This document shows positions 1 through 8,158 of a stretch of DNA of 64,000 bases, piece by piece. The notes below the pieces were generated by a model. It did no database searches, was not told where the DNA came from, and saw nothing but the letters and a program-made list of their open reading frames with translations. Within the stretch, counting starts at the first letter, position 1, and every line of letters begins with the position of its first letter. The stretch comes from JAISFI01 sp031553775. GTDB lineage: Bacteria > Bacteroidota > Bacteroidia > Bacteroidales > Azobacteroidaceae. Both the position numbers and the translations under genes were made by a program. The stretch spans positions 124,001 through 188,000 of the forward strand of contig JAVBLA010000005.1 of NCBI GenBank assembly GCA_031553775.1, written 5' to 3'.

Positions 1-1
1 A

Positions 2-1339
2 CTGATTATCGATGACAATGAGGACGTACTATTGGCCCTTAATATTTTACTTTCTCCTTATATTGAACAGATAAGGGTAAGTGCTAATCCTGAGAAAATA
101 CCTCATTTCATCGACCAATTCCAACCCGATATCATCTTACTGGATATGAATTTCAGCAGGGATGTGAGCAGCGGACAAGAAGGATTTATGTGGTTAGACA
201 AAATCCTGCAAACCGATCCTCAGGCAGTAGTGGTACTGATGACAGCTTATGCGGATACAGAAAAAGCAGTGCAAGCCATCAAGGCCGGGGCAACGGACTT
301 TATTTCGAAACCCTGGGAAAAAGAAAAGCTATTGGCAACTCTTTTTTCGGCTTTTAAACTTCGAGATTCCCGGAAAGAAGTCGACACCCTCAAAAAGCAA
401 ATGGAAACGCTGACAAATTCAGATACCGGTTATGAAATTATAGGGGAATCGGATGCCATGCAGGAAATTTATTCTTTGATAAAAAAGCTATCGGATACCG
501 ATGCAAATATACTGATCCTGGGAGAAAATGGTACCGGAAAAGATTTAGTAGCCAGAGCCCTCTATCATCATTCTCCCCGCTCCGGTAAAATTTTTACAGG
601 CATCGATCTGGGAAGTATTCCGGAGAATTTATTTGAAAGCGAACTTTTCGGTTATGAAAAAGGAGCATTTACAGATGCAAAAAAAGAGAAACCAGGAAGA
701 ATGGAAGCTGCATCCGGAGGAACCCTTTTTCTCGATGAGATCGGAAATCTCGCCATGCCGATGCAAGCCAAATTGCTGACGGCTATTGAAAAGAAACAAA
801 TATCCCGTTTAGGTTCAAACCGGAATATCCCGATCGATATCCGCCTGATATGTGCTACCAATGCGGATATCTACAAAGAAGTATCTGAAGGGCGTTTCCG
901 GCAGGATTTACTATACCGTATCAATACAATCGAAATCCATATTCCTCCGCTACGAAACCGGGGAAAAGATGTTATACTCCTGGCTGAATATTTTATCCGT
1001 AAATATACCTTCAAGTACAGAAAAAATATCAAAGGGTTGTCACAGGATGCCCAAAAAAAGTTATTGACTTACATCTGGCCTGGGAATGTGAGGGAACTGC
1101 AAAACGCTGTGGAAAGGGCGATTATTTTATCGACAGGTCAATGGTTGACCGGAAATGACTTTCTTTTGCAGGCTGCTGTAATCAATCATTCAGGCAAAGC
1201 GAGAGAAATCCTCAATCTTGAATTACTGGAAAGAGAAGCAATCGATAAGGCTCTGCAACAAAGCGATGGGAATATGAACAAAGCGGCAGAATTATTGGGA
1301 ATTTCACGTTTTGCGCTTTATAGGAAAACAAAAAAATAA
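2..1339 (+). CDS. Sigma-54-dependent response regulator (NtrC family), 5' end outside window
   Basis: The reading frame is open from base 2, so the true start lies left of the window. About 445 residues are visible. They begin inside a receiver domain, with the acidic pair in IIDDNEDV and a phospho-acceptor Asp near visible residue 48 (ILLDMNF). An AAA+ sigma-54 activation domain follows, with Walker A GENGTGKD near residue 170 and Walker B TLFLDEIG. A Fis-type helix-turn-helix ends the protein (NKAAELLGISRFALYRKTKK). The sigma-54 contact loop reads GAFTDA rather than the textbook GAFTGA. The protein should activate sigma-54 promoters when phosphorylated by the kinase encoded 23 bases downstream. 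Sigma-54 itself is encoded at 42.8-44.2 kb. The signal sensed is not evident. Confidence 0.95.
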   Translation: MIIDDNEDVLLALNILLSPYIEQIRVSANPEKIPHFIDQFQPDIILLDMNFSRDVSSGQEGFMWLDKILQTDPQAVVVLMTAYADTEKAVQAIKAGATDFISKPWEKEKLLATLFSAFKLRDSRKEVDTLKKQMETLTNSDTGYEIIGESDAMQEIYSLIKKLSDTDANILILGENGTGKDLVARALYHHSPRSGKIFTGIDLGSIPENLFESELFGYEKGAFTDAKKEKPGRMEAASGGTLFLDEIGNLAMPMQAKLLTAIEKKQISRLGSNRNIPIDIRLICATNADIYKEVSEGRFRQDLLYRINTIEIHIPPLRNRGKDVILLAEYFIRKYTFKYRKNIKGLSQDAQKKLLTYIWPGNVRELQNAVERAIILSTGQWLTGNDFLLQAAVINHSGKAREILNLELLEREAIDKALQQSDGNMNKAAELLGISRFALYRKTKK

Positions 1340-1362
1340 TTGTCAATTTTCAATTGTTTTTA

Positions 1363-2664
1363 ATGAAAAAGTATCGTACATATCTGATTTTAAAAATAAT
1401 AACAATTTCCGGGCTATCGGTCGGCACAGGTTATTTGGCCGGCATACAACAGTATTGGATTGCTTTACTTTTCTTTGTCATTCTTATTTATTTTATATAC
1501 AACCTGTTTGTTTTCATCAAACGAAACATCAAAGATACCAGCCGGTTAATTGATGCCATTCGATTTTCGGAAACCAATATTTCTTTCCGGCGACTGGAAT
1601 CCAAGGGATTACCGGAAGAATTATCCCTTCAAATGGAAGAAGCGGTCGCCCTGCTGAATAAAAGGCTGACACAAAGTGCTATTGAGCAACAGTTTTACGA
1701 TACACTTCTGAACCGGATAGATACGGCTATCATCGTTTTTGATAAAAAGGGAAAAATACACTGGATCAACAAGCTGGCATTGGATCTTTTCGGCAAACCT
1801 CAGCCTAAGCATATTGCTGATTTTCAATCAATTGATCCTGATCTACCGGTTGTACTTGAAAAAATACTACCCAAGGAAAATAAGATTATCAAGTTCATGC
1901 GTAATGAACAATTGTACGCTCTGGCAGTTTCGGCGGTTCTATTTTCTTCCAAAGGCAATGAATTAAAGCTGGTAAGTTTCAAAAATATAGAATCGGTGAT
2001 CGAAGAAAGTGAAAGTGAGGCCTGGAAGAAGCTGACACGAGTGCTTACTCATGAAATTATGAATTCCCTCACGCCCATTATCTCCCTGTCGGAAAGTCTT
2101 TCCGAAAATGAAATAAACGAAGAAGAAAAGCAATCTTTGATGAACCGGGCTATGCAAAGTATCCATAGAAGAAGTAAAGGTCTGGTAGAATTCGTGCAAA
2201 GTTACCAGCAACTGACCCGGATACCCGAGCCGGTTCTCCGGCAGGAAAGTATCCGCCGGATACTGGAAGATATTACAGGACTGATGCAGGCCGAGAATAT
2301 CCGGTTTTTATTTGAAATCAAAGGAGAAGACTTGCTGATGTTAATCGACAGGATCCAAATCGAGCAGGTATTGATCAACCTGATCAAAAATGCCTGGGAA
2401 GCCTGCAGGGATATAGATTATCCATCTGTCCGCCTACTAATATCCAAAGATGAATACCAACGACCGGTCATTCAGATTTTCGATAACGGACATGGTATTT
2501 TGCCGGAAGTGATGGATAAGATTTTTGTTCCCTTTTTCACCACCAAGACAGGTGGCTCGGGTATCGGGCTCAGCGTCTGCCGCCAGATTATGAGTATGCA
2601 TGGAGGTATTATAATGATCACTTCCGTACCGGATCACGGTACGGAAGTGATATTAAGGTTCTGA
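1363..2664 (+). CDS. NtrY-like membrane sensor histidine kinase
   Basis: The 433-residue protein has two N-terminal transmembrane segments (about residues 5-48), a linker, a PAS-like domain (about 105-205) and a HisKA region with the phospho-acceptor His at about 230 (LTHEIMNSLTP). The HATPase domain has an N box NLIKNAWEA near 340, a G1 box DNGHG near 374 and a G2 box GGSGIGLSV near 400. The start is the ATG at 1363; an in-frame TTG at 1354 would add only three residues. It lies directly downstream of the NtrC-type regulator and is its likely partner. The pair resembles the NtrY/NtrX-like systems common in Bacteroidota. The periplasmic part is tiny, so the signal may be intracellular or in the membrane. 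Confidence 0.93.
   Translation: MKKYRTYLILKIITISGLSVGTGYLAGIQQYWIALLFFVILIYFIYNLFVFIKRNIKDTSRLIDAIRFSETNISFRRLESKGLPEELSLQMEEAVALLNKRLTQSAIEQQFYDTLLNRIDTAIIVFDKKGKIHWINKLALDLFGKPQPKHIADFQSIDPDLPVVLEKILPKENKIIKFMRNEQLYALAVSAVLFSSKGNELKLVSFKNIESVIEESESEAWKKLTRVLTHEIMNSLTPIISLSESLSENEINEEEKQSLMNRAMQSIHRRSKGLVEFVQSYQQLTRIPEPVLRQESIRRILEDITGLMQAENIRFLFEIKGEDLLMLIDRIQIEQVLINLIKNAWEACRDIDYPSVRLLISKDEYQRPVIQIFDNGHGILPEVMDKIFVPFFTTKTGGSGIGLSVCRQIMSMHGGIIMITSVPDHGTEVILRF
2618..2650. repeat. Perfect 14-bp inverted repeat at the 3' end of the kinase gene
   Basis: TCACTTCCGTACCG at 2618-2631 is exactly repeated in inverse at 2637-2650, with a five-base loop. It lies inside the last codons of the kinase gene and 56 bases before the stop of the convergent giant gene. 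No U-run follows on either side. It could act as a shared terminator or a 3'-end stabiliser, or be chance. Confidence 0.5.
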
Positions 2665-2705
2665 ACATCTTGAGAGAAACTTGAATTATCTTACTAAGTG
2701 GAATA

Positions 2706-5700
2706 TTATTTTAGCTGCAATTTGTAGGTTCCGATAGTATCCATTGCTTTCACTTTCACAATAACAACCTGTTTTCCTACAGGTACCTTCAGCCGGCATC
2801 TTTTTTCATAGACATCTAATTCTGAAGCAATCAGGCGCCCTTGGGTATCATAACAATCCACTTGTGTAATGAGCGCTCCGGCACTATGCACATGTATTTC
2901 ATTTTCAAGGGAAAAAACAGAGAAACACTCTTTAATTTCATTCAAATCCGTTTGATCCTGTTCCCAATGGAGAAAAAAACGCTGACGAATATCTCCCGTT
3001 TCATTTTCAAATGTATATTCAAATCCTTTTGTTAGCGGATAAATGCCGGAATTCCTGTCTTCCAGATATATGCTGACCGACGGATCGAACGATCCTACAT
3101 TCCGGAACGAAAGAGTCTGCGGTCCTTTTAGCGAAGTGGAAATTCCCAGTTCCAAGGGTTCGGAAAGGTCCCCAATAGTATGGATGGAAGCCGCCTTACC
3201 CTCCAATACACTATAAATTACCACAGAAGACGTAACATTATCCGCAAACATAGTCCAGACATCTTTGGCCGGATCGTATGCGTTATTCTCCCCTTTCAGG
3301 TAACGAACAGCTACAGCGCTATGTTTTTCTCCTCCTGATAAAACCGATATATTCAACACATTCGGCATCCGATGTTCCGAAGTACGGAGAGTTACTTCCG
3401 GAGCCACAACCGACATTTCCGGAGTAAATAACAAGTTTCCTACCGGTTCATAAATGAAATCACCGGGATTTGCTGTTGGATTCAGTGGTTTTTTATTAAC
3501 AATGAAAGCCTGCATAGGAGCAATGTAATTAGCATCATCCTCCGGAGAAAGAATGCTACCATCTTCGATAACCAGGACAGGGACAAACGAATTTCCGTTA
3601 TTTCCCCAGATATGATAGCTATTTTCAATTTTTTCCTGATTTTCAGTATAAAACCGTTCAAAATCCAGATGAGATAGATATGGATTTCCTATAATTGCAC
3701 TTGAAAATTCGCCGTTTGCACCATCAGATAACACCGGTACCCTAAAAGAAGGTTTCAACTGGTCCCAGCCGGTAGTTGTTTCATAAATAAACCTGCCGGT
3801 ATGAGCACGGTCTAAATTGCCCGAAAGTGTGGTTTTCCGGCCGGTTTTATCATAATTGAAATAGTTGACGGAATCTTTCGGAAAATGGAAAGTAAATGAT
3901 GGATGTGTTTCTTTGTCATATTGTCCATTATCTACCCAAATGGCATATCCCATGCCCGCTTGAAAGGGGATATCCACATTCTTGTAGCTTTTCGACCATT
4001 GTCCCGAAGCTGCCCGGATGTCATTTTTTTGCGGATTATTGGTTTGATACAGCATAGACCATACGGCCGGACTCCAGCGGGGAATAGCCAAAGCATCCGA
4101 AGAAAAACATTCATCCAGGAAATAATCGCCGGAATACATACTGCCTAAAGGCGGAGATAAAATATACCAACGGTTGATATCCAGTTTCAGGTCTGCTTTG
4201 GCATACTGGTAATTCAGATAAGCAGTTTTAGCCAACGTGCTTCCCGGAGCAAAAAATACGGTATCGCAAATTGCCTGTTCAGAAGCATTTAATTCCGGAT
4301 AAGCAGTTAAACTCCCCGGAAGACAAACAGATGTACAGGCTTGAGGAATATCATTTTCCCAGTTCCGGTAATCGTTCCAATCGTTATTTCCGGGTTGGGG
4401 AGTCCAGGTATTGTAATGTCGCAGGAAAGCCGCCGGATGAACATCCGCTCCGGCTGCATTGTTACAGACCGTTCTCATCTCTCCTTCAAAATCCATTTCT
4501 ACTTTGTTCCGCAAATAACGGGCACTGAGAAGAGGATCGGTCAGCGAAACACCGGACAAATGCAGATCGTTATCCGAACGGAACTCCGGCAAATGAAACC
4601 TTGAATGGTCGTTCATCACTGTATTCCATGCAGCAATATTCCGGTAAAGCAATCCTCCCGTTCCATCGCGGCCTAAATTTCCGTTTCCGGAAAAATATAT
4701 ATTTCCGAACAGTTTTACCGGCCGGCAGACGCATAACAAAAAACTGCCGTCATTTTCATAAGTATCTCTATTGATCAGTATATTATTCGCGATCACAGCA
4801 TCTTCAGAAGGAAGTGCCGAAGAACAATAAACAGCGGCAATCTGCCCGTTGCCGGAGAGAGGATACGGCATTACAACCGTATTATGCAATACCTCGAATA
4901 AATCCGAACGAAGATTGATACCATAAGCGCCGTATTTCCCGGCAATCGTATCGGTTTGCGGGTATGCACTTACCTGATGGATGATATTATTGGCAACAAA
5001 TAGATTTCCCTTCATCCCGAGATTTAGCCCGTAGGCATAATATCCCGGTCGCCAGATATCATTCCGGATATTTTCCAGGACATTTTCTGTAATTTCCGCT
5101 CTTCCGCCGGTTTCTCCGATATCCTGTGTAATCTCGATTCCGGAGGCATAGAATCCGAAGGTATCGTTATATATGTCTTTAATAGAATTACCGGTAATTT
5201 TATAATCGGCATCCGGAACAGAAACTGTATTCCGGATACAGATTCCCGTTTCATACATATTCTTCAAAACATTGCTCCTGCAATAAAAGCTTTTTACATT
5301 TCCGGCCATAATACCACACGCAGTTGTATGCAGATAACATCCGGAAACAATAACAGAATCGGTAGTAACCCTGATAGCCGTACTGGAAGAAACAGTATCG
5401 GTAGAAACCGAAATATTACTGATTGTTATATTTTTCCCGGGGTTTCCATCTGCATCTTTCTCTATGCTGAACAAAGGTTGACGCCAAAGTGTATTTCCGT
5501 TGAAACGCAGGCGGGTATTTTCCTGTTGATTGTCTATGAGCTCCGCATCTGCCTTTACTCCTCCGTCGATAGTAATATTTCTGGCTCCTTCCATCCGGAA
5601 GAATGTACGTGTGTGATTGGCTGTTATGATCTTTGGGCCACCATCCGGATGAGGCATGATAATCAGGGTATATCGGTCCGATCCCGGAGCCGATCCCCGG

Positions 5701-7376
5701 GCAACGATAGTACCCCAGTTAATAAAACTTTCTGTGATGAGGAAACGGGTATTTCCTCTCAATCCGCAAATATTATAAACATTGACGGCCGACTGCAAGT
5801 TTTCATAATCACCTCCAGTACCAATCAGGTAATCACCCGAAAGCCAGCAATCTGAAGGAGGTATAAAACTGAAAAAGGGTAACGTATTGCCTTCAATGAT
5901 TGCCCATATATTATCAAAATTCCAATTTAATCCGGCATAAAAAACCCGGGTTTTCAGTTCTTCCAGACTTTTTCCCGCTCCGTCTTTTTCATTCAAACCG
6001 ATAATCAGGGGAACAGTATATGTTGCCGAACCAGCTTTCCGGGACATAGACGATAAAGCATAATTAGTTCGAAGAAGTGCACTTCCGGCCGTGTTCGCAA
6101 CTCTGCGGAGAGAAGCACCGGAAGCTGTATTGGTGATAGTAAGAACTGCATTTGCAGCCACTGATTGCTGTACAACGGTCGAAGTTACCGTAGGATCGGT
6201 ATACCCGATCAAACCTCCCACAAAATCATATGCGGTAACATTTCCGGAAGCATAGCAATTGGTTACCGGATAATAAGTTGCAGATGCAATACTGACATAA
6301 CCGACCAGACCTCCGGACCTGACACCTCCTCCTGCAACATTTCCCGTGGCATAACAATCCGATAATTTAGCCGGAGCAACTAATGTACCTACCAAGCCAC
6401 CTGTATCCGTAGATTTCTTGGCAGCAGTAAAATTAGAGGTATTTACATTCCCAAAAGCGCAGCAAACAGAAACAGAGCCATTGTTAAGCCTTCCAATCAG
6501 ACCACCGGTACTGAGCGAATTAGAAGTTCTGGCAGTAACCTGACTTGAAGAATAGCAATTTGACACTTTACCTGAAGCTGCCGAAAATTGTCCGATCAAA
6601 CCACCTGTATAGTTTATCCCGTTAATATCACCCATAGTACTACAAGCATATACCGAATCACAAGCATTTACTCTTCCAATCAAACCACCGATAGATTCTG
6701 CTCCAGTAACCTGACAGGAAGAGCTGCACTTTATAACTTTAGCAGAATTACCGTTCATCCGTCCGATCAAACCACCGGCAATTGTTCCACCACCAATTTC
6801 GCTCCCCACATTCGAAGCTGTTACATTTCCCGTGGTAGTACAGTCACGAATGGCCGTTCCATAAAATATTTCACCAGCCAGGGCTCCTACATATGTTTTT
6901 CCCTGTATGCCTACATCAGTGGTATGAATTGTCAGGCTGTCAATCGTTGCATTACTCAAAGCACCGAATAATCCGATATATTCATTATTTGAGTTTCTAA
7001 CCTTGCTCCATAAACCCGTAATTTCATAACCTCCTCCATGTAGAGTACCCTGAAAAGTATAGTTATAATTACCACTGTATGGTACATAATAACCAATCCG
7101 TAGCCATCCGTTTTGCTGTATATCGGTATTCGTATGTGTAGATATAAATACAGAAAGGTCTATATGATCAACCAAACGGAAATGAGTACTTGCATAGTTT
7201 GGGCCTAAATATTTCCGGAGATTATCAAATTGCTGGGCGGTTTGTATCTGGTAGGGATCGCCGGAAGTTCCGTTTCCTCCCGAAAAATCCGGATTCTGGG
7301 CTGCTAAGCCGAAAGAAAAAAAAGAAAAGAAGAGGAGACAGTAGCAGGCGATATGTTGTAGTTTATAATTGTACAT
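2706..7376 (-). CDS. Giant secreted GLUG-repeat / beta-helix surface protein with T9SS-like C-terminus
   Basis: The 1,556-residue protein starts at the ATG at 7376; a TTG six bases upstream is less likely. It has a signal peptide (residues 1 to about 26, ending GLAAQ). Residues of about 130-420 carry many GLUG-type repeats (GGLIGR, GGLIGQ, GGLVGT), each followed by a Cys-containing strand. Residues of about 560-900 look like a right-handed parallel beta-helix. The last 80 residues, with a YDTQGRLI motif and a final short beta-strand ending in KLQLK, resemble a type A C-terminal sorting domain of the type IX secretion system. No T9SS machinery is in the window. Surface display is inferred; the role could be adhesion or polysaccharide binding, and no catalytic motif was recognised. 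A small lipoprotein gene lies 18 bases upstream. Confidence 0.88.
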   Translation of the reverse strand: MYNYKLQHIACYCLLFFSFFSFGLAAQNPDFSGGNGTSGDPYQIQTAQQFDNLRKYLGPNYASTHFRLVDHIDLSVFISTHTNTDIQQNGWLRIGYYVPYSGNYNYTFQGTLHGGGYEITGLWSKVRNSNNEYIGLFGALSNATIDSLTIHTTDVGIQGKTYVGALAGEIFYGTAIRDCTTTGNVTASNVGSEIGGGTIAGGLIGRMNGNSAKVIKCSSSCQVTGAESIGGLIGRVNACDSVYACSTMGDINGINYTGGLIGQFSAASGKVSNCYSSSQVTARTSNSLSTGGLIGRLNNGSVSVCCAFGNVNTSNFTAAKKSTDTGGLVGTLVAPAKLSDCYATGNVAGGGVRSGGLVGYVSIASATYYPVTNCYASGNVTAYDFVGGLIGYTDPTVTSTVVQQSVAANAVLTITNTASGASLRRVANTAGSALLRTNYALSSMSRKAGSATYTVPLIIGLNEKDGAGKSLEELKTRVFYAGLNWNFDNIWAIIEGNTLPFFSFIPPSDCWLSGDYLIGTGGDYENLQSAVNVYNICGLRGNTRFLITESFINWGTIVARGSAPGSDRYTLIIMPHPDGGPKIITANHTRTFFRMEGARNITIDGGVKADAELIDNQQENTRLRFNGNTLWRQPLFSIEKDADGNPGKNITISNISVSTDTVSSSTAIRVTTDSVIVSGCYLHTTACGIMAGNVKSFYCRSNVLKNMYETGICIRNTVSVPDADYKITGNSIKDIYNDTFGFYASGIEITQDIGETGGRAEITENVLENIRNDIWRPGYYAYGLNLGMKGNLFVANNIIHQVSAYPQTDTIAGKYGAYGINLRSDLFEVLHNTVVMPYPLSGNGQIAAVYCSSALPSEDAVIANNILINRDTYENDGSFLLCVCRPVKLFGNIYFSGNGNLGRDGTGGLLYRNIAAWNTVMNDHSRFHLPEFRSDNDLHLSGVSLTDPLLSARYLRNKVEMDFEGEMRTVCNNAAGADVHPAAFLRHYNTWTPQPGNNDWNDYRNWENDIPQACTSVCLPGSLTAYPELNASEQAICDTVFFAPGSTLAKTAYLNYQYAKADLKLDINRWYILSPPLGSMYSGDYFLDECFSSDALAIPRWSPAVWSMLYQTNNPQKNDIRAASGQWSKSYKNVDIPFQAGMGYAIWVDNGQYDKETHPSFTFHFPKDSVNYFNYDKTGRKTTLSGNLDRAHTGRFIYETTTGWDQLKPSFRVPVLSDGANGEFSSAIIGNPYLSHLDFERFYTENQEKIENSYHIWGNNGNSFVPVLVIEDGSILSPEDDANYIAPMQAFIVNKKPLNPTANPGDFIYEPVGNLLFTPEMSVVAPEVTLRTSEHRMPNVLNISVLSGGEKHSAVAVRYLKGENNAYDPAKDVWTMFADNVTSSVVIYSVLEGKAASIHTIGDLSEPLELGISTSLKGPQTLSFRNVGSFDPSVSIYLEDRNSGIYPLTKGFEYTFENETGDIRQRFFLHWEQDQTDLNEIKECFSVFSLENEIHVHSAGALITQVDCYDTQGRLIASELDVYEKRCRLKVPVGKQVVIVKVKAMDTIGTYKLQLK

Positions 7377-7394
7377 TTCCAATATTTTTATGTT

Positions 7395-7820
7395 TCAAAA
7401 AAAAGAACCGCAATAGAGTAAAATAACATATTTAATATGTAATTGCTTATTTTTAATAGTACCTTTATACTTAAATAAATAGAAAAAATAAAGAAACAGA
7501 AAAGACAAAAAGGTAAGTAGTTCATTTTCTCCGGCAGGAATAGAATAAGGGTCATCTCCACCGATAGGTTCTTCATCTTCAGTATCGGGAGGTGGATCAC
7601 GTAAAATAGGATAATCAGAATCCTCCACAAAAGCAAATGGATCTGGTGGAGGGTTAATATTCGAAATTCCAGAGGATTGAGACAATGCATCCTTCGAAGG
7701 AAATGATTGTAACTGTTCATCAGCCGCACAAATCCGGCAGCTATACAAAAAGGAAAAGACAAAGATTCCTACAAGGCCAATATGCCAAAAAAAATGGCAT
7801 TTCCATCGCTTCGTTTTCAT
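7395..7820 (-). CDS. Small lipoprotein-like protein with C-terminal membrane segment
   Basis: The 141-residue protein has a hydrophobic N-terminus with a possible lipobox (FLYSC, Cys near residue 28). A Pro/Asp/Glu-rich spacer (NPPPDPFAF, DPPPDTEDEEP) follows, then a PAGENE turn and a C-terminal hydrophobic stretch (about 102-117) before a lysine-rich tail. A spacer, a P-x-G turn and a transmembrane segment are typical of small Bacteroidota proteins encoded beside large exported proteins. It is expressed from its own promoter and runs straight into the giant GLUG gene, so the two are probably co-transcribed. An overlapping reading frame on the same strand (7388-7762) lacks a signal peptide and is taken as a shadow. 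The function is unknown. Confidence 0.7.
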   Translation of the reverse strand: MKTKRWKCHFFWHIGLVGIFVFSFLYSCRICAADEQLQSFPSKDALSQSSGISNINPPPDPFAFVEDSDYPILRDPPPDTEDEEPIGGDDPYSIPAGENELLTFLSFLFLYFFYLFKYKGTIKNKQLHIKYVILLYCGSFF

Positions 7821-7876
7821 TGGTTAAGAGTATTTAATACTATATGTGTAAGATATTCCAAAGGAATAGCAAGGTA

Positions 7877-7910
7877 CAAAGATAGTTTATTCTATTTTTT
7901 ACACCAAAAC
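7877..7910 (-). promoter_or_regulatory. Bacteroidota promoter for the small lipoprotein / GLUG operon
   Basis: Read on the minus strand, TATCTTTG (7884-7877) matches TAnnTTTG, and TTTTGG lies about 20 bases upstream (7909-7904). It sits about 57 bases before the ATG at 7820. Confidence 0.7.
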
Positions 7911-8027
7911 TATAAAGTTATTTTTATTTAATTTATATTTAAAAGACTGCATTTTGAATTTGATATATCAATAAATAATTTCAAAAAAAAGCAATAAATT
8001 ACGTCACATTTGCTTCGGATTCAACAC

Positions 8028-8098
8028 AAAAAAAAGCTGCAGCAAAATTTCACTTTTGCAGCAGCTTTAATCTTATTACAGAGCCTATTTGTTTTTGC
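8028..8098 (-). ncRNA. Candidate 3'-UTR small RNA ending at the mutB terminator
   Basis: A TACCTTTG box lies between the mutB stop codon and its terminator. Transcription from it would start near 8098 and stop at the hairpin ending at 8033, giving an RNA of about 70 bases with no open reading frame. The exact ends are inferred from motif spacing. Confidence 0.35.
8033..8068 (-). terminator. Intrinsic terminator of the mutA-mutB operon
   Basis: Arms at 8033-8047 and 8054-8068 pair over 15 positions with one central mismatch (core AAAGCTGC / GCAGCTTT). On the minus strand the stem is followed by a run of eight T. It lies about 90 bases past the mutB stop. Confidence 0.8.
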
Positions 8099-8104
8099 TG
8101 AAAT

Positions 8105-8136
8105 CAAAGGTAATGATCAGCAACAAAACACAACAA
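8105..8136 (-). promoter_or_regulatory. Promoter-like element inside the mutB 3' region
   Basis: On the minus strand TACCTTTG (8112-8105) is preceded by TTG at a spacing of 18 or 21 bases. The only unit downstream before the terminator is a 70-base non-coding stretch. Confidence 0.45.
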
Positions 8137-8158
8137 GAAGGCGTATTAAAAGTTAATG

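Larger units (their letters stand above)
7821..8158. other. Intergenic region of 338 bases, no protein gene
   Basis: It holds, from right to left, a promoter match just downstream of mutB, the mutB-side terminator hairpin, an AT-rich stretch, and the promoter of the lipoprotein/GLUG operon. No credible open reading frame was seen. Confidence 0.7.

Noticed and set aside
5328..5855. A 175-codon open frame on the plus strand within the giant GLUG gene, and similar long frames opposite mutA, mutB, leuS, ispG and alaS.
   Set aside because: They are antisense shadows of well-supported genes, lack protein-like features, and follow from the codon use of the real frame.
7388..7762. A 124-codon frame overlapping the small lipoprotein gene on the same strand.
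   Set aside because: The competing frame has a signal peptide, a promoter at the right distance and an ordered domain plan; this one has none.
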